From Desulfococcus multivorans (GTDB lineage Bacteria > Desulfobacterota > Desulfobacteria > Desulfobacterales > Desulfococcaceae), in assembly GCF_001854245.1 (NCBI RefSeq), contig NZ_CP015381.1, positions 3,321,001 through 3,385,000 on the forward strand: 64,000 nucleotides of DNA, written 5' to 3'. Below, piece by piece: positions 41,373 through 50,147 of the stretch (position 1 is the first letter of the stretch; each line of letters starts with the position of its first letter). The position numbers were made by a program, and so were the translations under genes. Below the pieces are notes generated by a model. The model ran no database searches, was not told where the DNA came from, and saw nothing but the letters and a program-made list of their open reading frames with translations.

Positions 41373-42566
41373 CTATTCGATAATTTCGCTCACGACACCG
41401 GCACCGACGGTACGGCCGCCTTCACGGACGGCAAACCGAAGTTCCTTCTCCATGGCGATCGGCGTAATCAACTCGCCGGTGATCTTCACATTGTCTCCCG
41501 GCATGACCATCTCGACGCCCTCGGGAAGCGACAGAATCCCCGTCACGTCCGTTGTCCGAAAATAAAACTGGGGGCGATATCCGGTGAAAAACGGCGTATG
41601 GCGGCCGCCCTCCTCCTTGCTCAGAATGTACACCTCCGCCTCAAACTTCGTGTGCGGCGTGATGCTCCCCGGCTTCGCAACTACCTGACCCCGCTCAACC
41701 TCGTCCCGCTTCGTCCCGCGAAGCAGCAACCCGACGTTGTCGCCCGCGCGACCCTCGTCCAGCAACTTCCGGAACATCTCCACACCCGTGCAAACCGTCT
41801 TCGCCGTCGGACGGATCCCCACGATCTCCACAGGTTCGTTCACCAGAATCTTCCCGCGCTCAACACGGCCCGTTACAACGGTCCCGCGTCCCGAAATACT
41901 GAACACGTCCTCGATGGGCATCAAAAACGGCTTGTCGATGTCCCGCTCCGGTTCCGGTATATAGCTGTCGATCGCATCCAAAAGCTCAAAAATGCACTTC
42001 GCTTCCGCGCTGTCCGCATCATCCGATTCCAGCGCCTTCAATGCCGAACCCCGAATGATCGGCGTGTCGTCACCCGGAAACTCGTACTTGTCCAGAAGCT
42101 CCCGAAGCTCCAACTCCACCAGCTCGATCAATTCCTCGTCGTCAACCATGTCGCACTTGTTCAAAAACACCACGATCCGCGGCACCCCAACCTGGCGCGC
42201 CAGCAAAATATGCTCCCGCGTCTGCGGCATCGGGCCGTCGTCGGCACCAACCACCAGAATCGCACCGTCCATCTGAGCCGCGCCCGTGATCATATTCTTG
42301 ATGTAGTCCGCGTGACCCGGACAGTCCACATGCGCGTAATGACGGCTATCCGTCTCGTACTCCACGTGCGACGTCGCAATCGTGATCCCGCGCTCCTTCT
42401 CCTCCGGCGCCTTGTCGATCTGGTCGAACGGGATAAAATTCGCCTTGCCCTTCAGCCCGCACATCTTCGTGATCGCCGCCGTCAACGTCGTCTTCCCGTG
42501 GTCGATATGACCGATCGTCCCCACATTCACATGCGGCTTTTTTCGTTCAAACTTTTCTTTCGCCAT
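41373..42566 (-). CDS. tuf: elongation factor Tu, copy 2 (tRNA-tuf operon)
   Basis: 397 residues, protein identical to copy 1. GTP-binding motifs [16 protein letters not shown] and NKCD are present. It follows four tRNA genes, as tufB does in E. coli, and precedes rpmG and tRNA-Trp. The stop codon is TAG, against TAA in copy 1. Confidence 0.98.
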   Translation of the reverse strand: MAKEKFERKKPHVNVGTIGHIDHGKTTLTAAITKMCGLKGKANFIPFDQIDKAPEEKERGITIATSHVEYETDSRHYAHVDCPGHADYIKNMITGAAQMDGAILVVGADDGPMPQTREHILLARQVGVPRIVVFLNKCDMVDDEELIELVELELRELLDKYEFPGDDTPIIRGSALKALESDDADSAEAKCIFELLDAIDSYIPEPERDIDKPFLMPIEDVFSISGRGTVVTGRVERGKILVNEPVEIVGIRPTAKTVCTGVEMFRKLLDEGRAGDNVGLLLRGTKRDEVERGQVVAKPGSITPHTKFEAEVYILSKEEGGRHTPFFTGYRPQFYFRTTDVTGILSLPEGVEMVMPGDNVKITGELITPIAMEKELRFAVREGGRTVGAGVVSEIIE

Positions 42567-42582
42567 CTTAATCGTCCTCCCC
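41374..42582. repeat. tuf repeat, copy 2 (1209 bp)
   Basis: Direct repeat of 26612-27820 with three silent differences. Flanks differ completely from 16 bases upstream of the start, so each copy keeps its own regulatory surroundings. Confidence 0.95.
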
Positions 42583-42673
42583 CACCGTTGATAAACGTGT
42601 CAATTCAAGCAATCTAAGAAACTTAAACCCATAAAGCTTCTTGTATTCCGAAAAAGGCAGTGCTGTAAAAAAA

Positions 42674-42750
42674 TGGAGCCCACGACCAGAATCGAACTGG
42701 TGAACCTCTTCCTTACCAAGGAAGCGCTCTACCGACTGAGCTACGTGGGC
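42674..42750 (-). tRNA. trnT: tRNA-Thr (GGT)
   Basis: Acceptor GCCCACG with CGTGGGC, anticodon loop TTGGTAA, T-loop AGTTCGATTCT, discriminator T and encoded CCA. The tRNA nearest to tuf, equivalent to E. coli thrT. Confidence 0.97.
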
Positions 42751-42793
42751 TTTATTGGATTGAAAAACTCGCTCTTCCGCCAGACAAGTCTAT

Positions 42794-42869
42794 TGGAGCG
42801 GGAGACGAGGCTCGAACTCGCGACATTCAGCTTGGAAGGCTGAAGCTCTACCAACTGAGCTACTCCCGC
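42794..42869 (-). tRNA. trnG: tRNA-Gly (TCC)
   Basis: Acceptor GCGGGAG with CTCCCGC, anticodon loop CTTCCAA flanked by TCAGC/GCTGA, encoded CCA. Equivalent to glyT in the E. coli cluster. Confidence 0.97.
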
Positions 42870-42992
42870 TCTGGAAAACCTAGTCCAAAACCGACCCGGA
42901 AGGCGCGTTTAAGACCGATGCGATGGAAGCCGTGTAGTCACACAATCCAACCATTACAGCTGAAATCTCCTACAAACAGCCCGCTATGAGAT

Positions 42993-43077
42993 TGGTGGTG
43001 GGGGGAGGATTCGAACCTCCGAAGGCTTCGCCGACAGATTTACAGTCTGTTCCCTTTGGCCGCTCGGGAACCCCACC
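42993..43077 (-). tRNA. trnY: tRNA-Tyr (GTA)
   Basis: A class II tRNA of 85 bases: acceptor GGTGGGG with CCCCACC, anticodon CTGTAAA, a long variable arm (GTCGGCGAAGCCTTC region), discriminator A and encoded CCA. Confidence 0.97.
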
Positions 43078-43085
43078 CGGAAATA

Positions 43086-43161
43086 TGGAGCCAACGGAGG
43101 GACTCGAACCCCCGACCCACTGATTACAAATCAGTAGCTCTACCAACTGAGCTACGTTGGC
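43086..43161 (-). tRNA. trnT: tRNA-Thr (TGT)
   Basis: Acceptor GCCAACG with CGTTGGC, anticodon loop TTTGTAA, encoded CCA. First gene of the tRNA-tuf transcript. Confidence 0.97.
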
Positions 43162-43207
43162 CCTTCGTTGTCTGCACATTCAAAAGCTCTCTCAAAGACC
43201 CATGACG

Positions 43208-43234
43208 TTTATACCTTAAGCACTTTTTTTTCAA
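43208..43234 (-). promoter_or_regulatory. candidate promoter of the tRNA-tuf operon
   Basis: On the minus strand TTGAAA (43234-43229), a short 15-base spacer, then TATAAA (43213-43208), about 45 bases before the first tRNA and within an AT-rich stretch. The spacing is sub-optimal, so the assignment is tentative. Confidence 0.45.
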
Positions 43235-43745
43235 GTTTCAAAAACAGGATAAATAAGGCATTAGTTGGCTTTAAAGGAGAATTTATACATATTTAAACTG
43301 CATTTCGATTATTTAAGCCTGATATCTAATTTTTTCTCGACTTTCAGTTTTTATGACGGTAAAGGGGGCGGCGGCTGAAGATTGAAGGCGGATAAGGGTC
43401 CCGTTCGTCACAGACGTACACTGCAAGCCTTCAGCCTGTGTTCCTGAAACAACGATATCGGCGCACATCGACGGCACCGTCTTCTGAACCTCGAATGTTG
43501 ATTTTTGTAAATGGCGCAGCATGTCGCCCGACAATTTATACGGGTGATCGCTCTCCCGTATTCTGTACATGGCATCCGGGACATCGTCCGGAGGGCATCG
43601 ACAGCCATAATTCCTTGACAGATCTCGATCTTTTATGCTTTATTTCCGATGTATGCCGGTTTCGGACCACCAAAGATCCACTGAGACGGTTTCACGTCGC
43701 ATCATAGCCGATTTCAAAGCCAAGGACAATTGAGGAAATTCTTCT
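43235..43745. other. gene-free stretch between tRNA-Thr and mltD
   Basis: About 510 bases between divergent transcription units. The first 90 bases are AT-rich, as expected upstream of a strong promoter. Short open frames exist on both strands (for example 43313-43570 minus), but they lack a ribosome binding site and a recognisable product. No repeat, tRNA or terminator seen. Confidence 0.6.
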
Positions 43746-45719
43746 ATGAATACGTTCCGATCCGCTGTTGTGTTATGCTGTTTATTGGTTCTTCTCGTCG
43801 GTTGCTCCACCCCATCCAAAAACCAGAACGCAGCGTCTCCCCGGCAACCGACAGCGGAAAAGCGCACCGTCGCACAAGGCCCTTCCCGCACCCCCGCTTC
43901 CGACACGGTTTTGCTTTCCACGCCGCCCGACATGCCGCTGGATCCCCAATCCCATGCCATCATCAACAAGGCAGTGTCCTACTGCAGGAAATCCCAGACC
44001 TGCTGGCAAAAAGAGGAGATCGAAGAGGCTCTCGCCGCTCTGGATAAGGCCTATGCCTTGCTGCTGAAGCTGGATGACGAAGACGACCCCGATATGGTCA
44101 AGCGCAAAGAGGACCTTCGATTCCTCATATCCAAACGGATCCTGGAGATCTATGCATCCCGCAACACCACGGCCAAGGGCCACCGTCGGGCGATTCCCAT
44201 CGAGATCAACCGCCACGTCCAGAAAGAGATCGACTATCTGACGAAGGGGGATTTTTTCGTCAACGCTTACCGACGCTCGGGACGGTACCGCGCCCACATC
44301 AGCCAGGAGTTGTCCAAAGCCGGTCTGCCGCCGGAACTCTCCTGGCTGCCCCTCATCGAAAGCGGCTACAACGTCCGGGCACTGTCCAGCGCCCGGGCAC
44401 TCGGTCTCTGGCAGTTCATTCCGTCGACGGGATACCGTTTCGGCCTGAATCGGGACCGGTACGTCGACGAGCGGATGAATCCTTACAAATCTACCCAGGC
44501 GGCCATCGCCTACCTCAAGGCCCTTCACGACATGTTCGGCGACTGGACGACCGTTCTGGCCGCCTACAACTGCGGCGAAGGGCGGGTTCTCAGGGTCATT
44601 CGTGCACAGCAGATCAATTATCTCGACAACTTCTGGGATCTCTACGAACAGCTCCCCAATGAAACCGCCCGATACGTTCCCCGGTTTCTGGCGACCCTGC
44701 ACATCGTCAACAATGCGGAAAAATACGGCATCGATAAAGTAAAGCCCTACAGGCCCATCCCCTATGAAACCGTCACGGTTTCGAAACAGGTTTCCCTCGC
44801 GGATCTTGCGACACATCTCGACGTCCCCGGCGAGACGCTGAAGGAGCTGAATGCCGAACTCCGCCAGGGGATTCTTCCCGGGACACCCTACGAACTGAAG
44901 GTGCCCCCGAAAAAGGAACGGCTGGTTCTCGCAAAGCTCCACGACATTCCCGTCGCCAGTCCGCCCAGAACCGTCAAACCGACCGTCCGCTCCAGAAAGA
45001 GCCCGCCTGCTGTAGTCTACCATCGCGTTCAACGTGGCGATACCCTGACGGAAATTGCCAGAGCCTACCGCACCGACGTCGATACCATCAAGCGCGCCAA
45101 CGGCCTGAAGCGCAGCAACGTCATCGCCCTCGGAAAAGTGCTCAAGATCCCCGGCGGCAAAACGCCAACGGCCATGGGAAAAAGTGCTCCCGCAGTAGCC
45201 TACCATCGCGTTAAACGTGGTGATACCCTGACGGAAATTGCCAGGACCTACCGTACCGACATCGACACCATCAAGCGCGCCAACGGCCTGAAACGCAGCA
45301 ACGTCATCGCCCTCGGAAAAGTGCTCAAGATCCCCGGCGGCAAAACGCCCACCCCTCCTGAAAATGAGGTCGCCGCCAAACGACGGCCGCGACAGAGCAT
45401 CAAATACGTCGTTCAAAGAGGGGATACCCTCTGGAACATCGCCAAACGCAACGGCGTCTCGACCCAGAAAATCATGAGGGCAAACGGCATGAAAAACAAG
45501 AAGGTGCTGGTCGGGCAGACCTTGAGAATCCCCCATGACGGCGCCGGCGGTACCACAATCGCGGCCAACGACGCCTTGAAGACCTACCGGGTCAAAAGCG
45601 GCGATGCTCCGATGGATATCGCCAAACGTCATAAGATGACATTACAGCGCTTTCTCCACGTCAACAACCTGACCCATGACAGCAAGATCTATCCGGGCCA
45701 GAAGGTGTCGGTGGAATGA
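43746..45719 (+). CDS. mltD: MltD-like lytic transglycosylase lipoprotein with LysM repeats
   Basis: 657 residues. Lipoprotein signal with lipobox LLVGC (Cys20). The SLT catalytic domain spans about 185-310: ELSWLPLIESGYNVRALSSA carries the catalytic Glu, then GLWQFIPSTG and LAAYNCGEGRV. Four LysM peptidoglycan-binding repeats follow (about 424-470, 485-531, 552-597 and 613-657), each with the pattern V-x-RGDT-x-x-x-IA; the last has SGDAPMDIA. The first two are near-identical, including linker. RBS GAGG. Cleaves glycan strands during wall remodelling, from the outer membrane. Confidence 0.93.
   Translation: MNTFRSAVVLCCLLVLLVGCSTPSKNQNAASPRQPTAEKRTVAQGPSRTPASDTVLLSTPPDMPLDPQSHAIINKAVSYCRKSQTCWQKEEIEEALAALDKAYALLLKLDDEDDPDMVKRKEDLRFLISKRILEIYASRNTTAKGHRRAIPIEINRHVQKEIDYLTKGDFFVNAYRRSGRYRAHISQELSKAGLPPELSWLPLIESGYNVRALSSARALGLWQFIPSTGYRFGLNRDRYVDERMNPYKSTQAAIAYLKALHDMFGDWTTVLAAYNCGEGRVLRVIRAQQINYLDNFWDLYEQLPNETARYVPRFLATLHIVNNAEKYGIDKVKPYRPIPYETVTVSKQVSLADLATHLDVPGETLKELNAELRQGILPGTPYELKVPPKKERLVLAKLHDIPVASPPRTVKPTVRSRKSPPAVVYHRVQRGDTLTEIARAYRTDVDTIKRANGLKRSNVIALGKVLKIPGGKTPTAMGKSAPAVAYHRVKRGDTLTEIARTYRTDIDTIKRANGLKRSNVIALGKVLKIPGGKTPTPPENEVAAKRRPRQSIKYVVQRGDTLWNIAKRNGVSTQKIMRANGMKNKKVLVGQTLRIPHDGAGGTTIAANDALKTYRVKSGDAPMDIAKRHKMTLQRFLHVNNLTHDSKIYPGQKVSVE
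45012..45349 (+). repeat. tandem 183-bp duplication inside mltD (LysM 1 and 2)
   Basis: Bases 45012-45166 recur at 45195-45349 with only about a dozen differences, many of them silent. The 183-bp offset is exactly 61 codons, so the reading frame is kept. This is a recent in-frame duplication of one LysM domain plus its linker. Confidence 0.85.
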
Positions 45720-45799
45720 GCTGAACAGCGTCTGCCGCGCCGGCCGTCGGCGCTCATGCAACCTGAACCTCAAAAAAACCACCATCCCGCTAAACGGCA

Positions 45800-45828
45800 T
45801 TGACGCGGCAAAACCGCTATGCTAATAG
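45800..45828 (+). promoter_or_regulatory. candidate sigma70 promoter for tRNA-Arg
   Basis: TTGACG (45800-45805), 17-base spacer, TAATAG (45823-45828), about 80 bases upstream of the tRNA-Arg gene. Good spacing and no other gene nearby that it could serve. Confidence 0.55.
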
Positions 45829-45910
45829 AACGGGCGATTCGAGGCTGGGGGCATCCCCCCCGCCGGACATTTCCGAAAGGCGTCCAGAGGTTCGCCGGCT
45901 TCCCCAAAGC

Positions 45911-45986
45911 GCCCCCGTAGCTCAGTGGATAGAGCAATGGATTCCTAATCCATGTGCCGCAGGTCCGATTCCTGCCGGGGGCACCA
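45911..45986 (+). tRNA. trnR: tRNA-Arg (CCT)
   Basis: Acceptor GCCCCCG with CGGGGGC, anticodon loop TTCCTAA, T-arm GCAGGTCCGATTCCTGC, encoded CCA. tRNA genes of this type are common integration sites, but no integrase or repeated 3' end is visible next to it here. Confidence 0.97.
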
Positions 45987-46224
45987 TTAAAATCAAGGGA
46001 TTGGCCATATTCAGCCCCCCCTGTTTTTCTGAGCACGGTTATTTACCCCGCATTACCCCCCCAGTCCACGGCCGTGATGCGGCTCCGCCCCAGGCCTGCT
46101 TGTATTCCAGCATGAGCCGAAAGGTTGGCCGCCGGATCGAGGACGGCCTATCATCCTCCCTGCCCGAGAGGATAAGCTGATGAAGCGCCGGATCTGGGGC
46201 GTCTGGCACGCCCCGCATCAGGGC

Positions 46225-46776
46225 TTACCGAGTGCATGCTTTCATGGTTTCGGAAACCTTCCGATAGACATCCGAGAACCGCAGGAGACCAACGATCCTG
46301 TGGTTCTCCATCACAAAAAGCGCATCGTGACGATTCATGACGAAGAGGTGAAAGCATTTGTTCAGGGGGTCATCCGGAGTCGCGGTTTGCCCTTTGGAAG
46401 GCGCCTTGAGAAAGTCCTTTATTCTGACCCCTTCGGCTTTCCGGCACAAATCCTTGAATGGGTTTTCCCATAAATTATAATCCCGTTGCATGGATGTCCA
46501 CACGTAATGAAGCCCGAAACGGTTCAGGGCGTTCTCCACATCGATCCGCCCATAGTTGGTCTCCAACCCGCCCAAAAGATCAATGGGAGAAAATTTTCCA
46601 ATGACCTTCCCTGCCTCGTCTTCCACCAGCAGGATTCTCTGCTCGGACTCGCCGGAAAGAAACTTTTCCTGGGCCGCTTCAAGGGCCGAAAGCCCCTCGT
46701 ACAGGGTTGCCTGCAAGGATATTTTTGGGAATTTTTCCGCGGCCACCATCAGATCCCGTACTGTCAATGCTTCCAT
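46225..46776 (-). CDS. CBS-domain pair protein
   Basis: 183 residues from the ATG at 46776 (AGGAGC upstream). Two CBS motifs: about 6-60 (VRDLMVAAEKFPKISLQATL then ILLVEDEAGKVIGKFSPIDL) and about 120-172 (VRIKDFLKAPSKGQTATPDD then ALFVMENHRIVGLLRFSDVY). Such stand-alone pairs usually bind adenosine nucleotides and regulate a partner; no partner is evident beside it. Cytoplasmic. Confidence 0.82.
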   Translation of the reverse strand: MEALTVRDLMVAAEKFPKISLQATLYEGLSALEAAQEKFLSGESEQRILLVEDEAGKVIGKFSPIDLLGGLETNYGRIDVENALNRFGLHYVWTSMQRDYNLWENPFKDLCRKAEGVRIKDFLKAPSKGQTATPDDPLNKCFHLFVMNRHDALFVMENHRIVGLLRFSDVYRKVSETMKACTR

Positions 46777-47310
46777 GTTATGCTCCTTTTGTTTGCAGAA
46801 CATCGTCTATCCCTGACCACACCAACGTTTTGGGCTCACTCTATTTTATAAGATTAACCACCGATACCCCCCGTGCCAAGCCCATACCCCCCGAACGCAA
46901 CGGTTTCCCATTCCTGCACGCATTTCAGTACCTGAGATTCTGCTTTTCGCGGCAACCGTCAAGCGTTGCACAGATACGGCCCACGCCCTGCTTCAGCGAT
47001 CCGGCTTGTCGACACAATTCTTGCGGTGAGTGGGGAACCGGAAAAAATTAACGACCCTGAAACGACAGCACCGTCGACGAGACTGGACAATCTTTCCGAT
47101 CGTTTCAAAAAAACCGCCACTGGTATAGCGATGGCCGCGGAAATCGGCATCCCCGGAATGCGCTCCGCCTGTCCGCTGTTTGACGCCTGGATCACGAAAC
47201 GGGAATCGCCGGTGAGGTGGGAAAGACGGCAAAACGTAAATTTTCACGGAATTCGAGCAGACGGAGGGTTCAGGCTTCCGCCTGCCCGATGATGAATAGC
47301 GTCATGCTGA
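46777..47310. other. gene-free stretch between CBS protein and sulfite reductase
   Basis: About 530 bases with only short overlapping open frames on both strands, none with a recognisable product or good RBS. No terminator, tRNA or repeat was found. The part next to 46850 is AT-rich and could hold the CBS-gene promoter. Confidence 0.55.
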
Positions 47311-47967
47311 TCAGCTCAGGGCCGACTTCAAAGCATCGAGGCCGACCCTCTCGATCATTTTCCCGATCCGTTCTCCTTTGTTGGCATTTTCCGTATAGTA
47401 GGCAATCAATCTTTTTGCATAATCCAAGGCCTGTTCGTCATCGAGATTTTTGGCGACCTCATCGGCTATTCGGGGGGTCACGCCAACATTTCCGCCCACG
47501 ACGACCTTCCAGCCGTCGGCTTCGCCGATCAGGCCGAAATCACGCACCGAAGACTCCGCACAGTTGATTTTGCAGCCTGAAACTGCCATCTTGAATTTAC
47601 CCGGCAATTGAGTGGCATGGTAAAGGGCATCCAGCTTCATCCCCATGCCCAAAGCGTCCTGTTTGCCCATGGTGCAAAACGTGGTGCCCGGGCAAGCCCT
47701 GATGCTGCGCACGCAAAGCCCCACGGCCGCGCCCTTGTCCATCCCCAGATCATTCCATACGCTGTCGATATCTTCTTCCTTCAGGCCAACGAGGGCGATT
47801 CGGGTTGCACCGGTGATTTTCATTGCCTGAACCTTATATTTCTCGGCGATGTCGGCAAGCTTTCTCAACAAGTCCGGCGTCACCACACCGCATGGGATAT
47901 GGGGAGCAATGGCATAGGTGGTCTTACCTTTTTGAGGGATGGCGCCTTTTTCTCCAATTTTAAGCAT
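47311..47967 (-). CDS. small siroheme-[4Fe4S] sulfite/nitrite reductase-like protein
   Basis: 218 residues, the size of the low-molecular-weight 'assimilatory-type' sulfite reductase of Desulfovibrio. An N-terminal ferredoxin-like half domain is followed by the siroheme-cluster cysteines: C92 and C98 (ACPGTTFC) and C132 and C136 (GCKINC). The arginines expected to bind sulfite/siroheme (TGATRIAL, CVRSIRACPG) are present. RBS AAAGGAG. No sulfate-activation or partner genes lie next to it, so its physiological role is open. Cytoplasmic. Confidence 0.92.
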   Translation of the reverse strand: MLKIGEKGAIPQKGKTTYAIAPHIPCGVVTPDLLRKLADIAEKYKVQAMKITGATRIALVGLKEEDIDSVWNDLGMDKGAAVGLCVRSIRACPGTTFCTMGKQDALGMGMKLDALYHATQLPGKFKMAVSGCKINCAESSVRDFGLIGEADGWKVVVGGNVGVTPRIADEVAKNLDDEQALDYAKRLIAYYTENANKGERIGKMIERVGLDALKSALS

Positions 47968-48084
47968 TTGATATCTCCTTTGTTATTCTGTTTAAAAGTG
48001 TTAACTTTCGTCTTCCATGACGTTACCCGGAAAGCGGTGCCGGGAGGATACGGCCAAGCCTCTTCAAAAGAACCTCAATCATCA

Positions 48085-48894
48085 TCAAAACGACAACGCA
48101 ATTGACGCCCCCAGGCCGCCCTCAACAAAATCGGTTCCCCAGGCTTGTCGGAACGCTGCGATGGCCGCCTCCCCGGTACAGTGGCTGGGCGCCACCTTTT
48201 CAACGCCCATGGCTTTGAGACGAAAAATGATCGCCTGAATCTCCGATCGTTTTTTCCCCTCGAGGTGAAAGCCGCCCAGGAGAAGATGGATCCTTATGCC
48301 CGTGAGGCGAACGGCCGATTCCGCGATATGGACAATGCCGGGGTGGGCACAGCCGGTAATAACCACCAGGCCCTTCCGCGTCTCCAGGATCAGGGCCTGT
48401 TCGACAATGCCGACATCAAACGGCCCCGTGCTGTAGACACGGTCCATGAGACGGCCGCCCTTTTCCACCACCTGAACCTGTGCGCCCTTTTCGACGATCG
48501 ACCGCAGAAAAGGGGTGGGGAATCCCTGAGGCAGAACGACCTGCACGTCGGAACCCCGGGCAAGAATCGCATCAAGTCCGCCGGTATGATCACTGTGGAT
48601 ATGAGAAAGGAAAACGACGTCAATCCGTTCTGGATCCAACTCAAGCCGTCTCATGTTGGCAAGCAGTACTTCGCCGTCGGCACCTGTATCAAACAGAATA
48701 ATCTTTTCGGGGCTCTCCACAAGGCAGGAAAAACCCCATCCCAAGGCGAGCCCCGGCGCATGGGATACATTGTTGAAAAGGATCGTGATGCGCGGGAACG
48801 CATCCGGCGAACCGGCATGGCCGGCTGTGCCTTTCGCCGGAGTCAGCGCGAGGGTCAAAAGCGCAAGCCATGGGCCTATAAGATACTTAGACAT
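48085..48894 (-). CDS. exported metallo-beta-lactamase-fold hydrolase (COG1237-like)
   Basis: 269 residues from the ATG at 48894, which has GGAGG at 9 bases; the ATG two codons earlier is too close to it. N-terminal signal peptide to about residue 25. Metal-binding motif SHIHSDHTGGLD, then VVITGCAHPGIVHI and LLLGGFHLEG, the order seen in the MJ0301/COG1237 group (related to a methanopterin-precursor enzyme). The C-terminal APSHCTGE supplies a last ligand. Probably periplasmic; substrate unknown. An 80-bp gap separates it from the Nudix gene upstream. Confidence 0.85.
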   Translation of the reverse strand: MSKYLIGPWLALLTLALTPAKGTAGHAGSPDAFPRITILFNNVSHAPGLALGWGFSCLVESPEKIILFDTGADGEVLLANMRRLELDPERIDVVFLSHIHSDHTGGLDAILARGSDVQVVLPQGFPTPFLRSIVEKGAQVQVVEKGGRLMDRVYSTGPFDVGIVEQALILETRKGLVVITGCAHPGIVHIAESAVRLTGIRIHLLLGGFHLEGKKRSEIQAIIFRLKAMGVEKVAPSHCTGEAAIAAFRQAWGTDFVEGGLGASIALSF

Positions 48895-48980
48895 TTCCAT
48901 TCCCCTCCGAAGACAAAAGGTCTCCGCTCATGACAGGGTATTGAAGATGCGACAGGTTGGAATGAGAACTCATATCCTGT

Positions 48981-49454
48981 CTAGTCGGACAACAGAAACT
49001 CACCGTTATACCGCAGATAGTCTTCAATGGTTGGTTTGTGAATCGGTACGATATCCGCGGGGAGCCCTGAAACCTTGAAAAATTTGACCACAGCGCCTTC
49101 GACGCCGTCTGCACGGGGTATACCGCACCACTCCCGGACAATAAAAGCAAGCGCAAAACACTGGACCTCATCATGGTTTGGGTAGGCAAATTTCTGGTGC
49201 GGGCCGCAGTAGAGGCCCATGGGCTGCGCTGAAATCACTTTCAGGGAGGTCTCTTCTTCCACCTCGCGTGCCAGAGCTTCCATGGGCGTCTCATTCAATT
49301 CAACGGCACCCCCCGGTATCCCCCACAAACCATTATCTCTCCGGCGTTGAAGAATAATCTCCTCGAACTCGTTCACAATGATCGCGCGCACCCCGGGCAC
49401 AAAAACTCTGCGATGCCCCACCAGCGTTCTGATCTCTTCAAGATACCCCCCCAT
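48981..49454 (-). CDS. Nudix hydrolase
   Basis: 157 residues. The Nudix box GGAVELNETPMEALAREVEE followed by ETSL fits G-x5-E-x7-REUxEE, with Thr where Gly is usual near the end. The preceding WGIPGG strand is typical of the family. It probably hydrolyses a nucleoside diphosphate derivative; specificity cannot be told. Confidence 0.88.
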   Translation of the reverse strand: MGGYLEEIRTLVGHRRVFVPGVRAIIVNEFEEIILQRRRDNGLWGIPGGAVELNETPMEALAREVEEETSLKVISAQPMGLYCGPHQKFAYPNHDEVQCFALAFIVREWCGIPRADGVEGAVVKFFKVSGLPADIVPIHKPTIEDYLRYNGEFLLSD

Positions 49455-50027
49455 CTTTCAACCCTCCACGCCAATTCTCGTTCTTTCCAGGTCCAAACCG
49501 CCAATGCGTTGCCGCTATATCCGCCAAGACCGTAACAGTCCCCGGCATGAAAAAACTTCAAGCCTCCGATCCGGTTGATCTGAAAACGAAAATTGAAATT
49601 TCGGACCATGTGCAGCGCCGGCCATATAGAAAAGATGAAAACACGATACGGCAGACCGTACCCGGCGGTTGAAGGTTTTCGCAGGTCAAGTTAACAAAAA
49701 TTTGCGCAAAAAGGAAACGAAAATTCGAAACATTGAGAGCGCCGTTGAAAGACGCATCAGTAAGGTCGTATGGACCCTGTTCACAGCTACCTGCACAGTA
49801 TGGCGATGTTCGTTCTTTTCGAGCCACATTTGGTACTGGCGGCGCTGAAACTCACCGCTGAATGGGCGCGGGCCGTATCCTCCCGGCACCGCTATCCGCT
49901 TACCATCATGAAACTCGAAAGTAGAGTAATAATATAGAAGAGGTTCGGCGAACCTGATCCGTCAGGTTTCGCGAGCGATCTTTTCTCCATTCGGGTTCAC
50001 TTTCCGGCTCCATGCCACCAAATAGGG
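49455..50027. other. gene-free stretch between Nudix gene and hydroxypyruvate reductase
   Basis: About 570 bases. Overlapping short open frames on both strands have no recognisable product and no convincing RBS. AT-rich patches near 49700 and 49920 could hold promoters. Possible decayed coding sequence around 49690-49900, but too weak to name. Confidence 0.5.
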
Positions 50028-50147
50028 TTGAGAAAAGATGGAAAAGCTGGCATTCTTTATTTCAAGTGCGCGCTTCCTGCCGCGCCGAAAGCACAGGCAG
50101 GTGCCGTGGTTTATGACCTCATTGGCCGCAAAAGGGAAAATATTGTT

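Noticed and set aside
43313-43570. Possible small minus-strand gene (85 codons) between tRNA-Thr and mltD
   Set aside because: No Shine-Dalgarno, no recognisable motif, overlapping frames on the other strand equally long.
43782-45632. 616-codon minus-strand open frame opposite mltD
   Set aside because: Antisense shadow; its repeats simply mirror the LysM duplication.
45911-46224. Genomic-island attachment site at tRNA-Arg
   Set aside because: No integrase and no second copy of the tRNA 3' end found in the window.
46966-47292. 108-codon plus-strand open frame in the gap before the sulfite reductase
   Set aside because: No RBS or motif, and a competing minus-strand frame covers the same bases.
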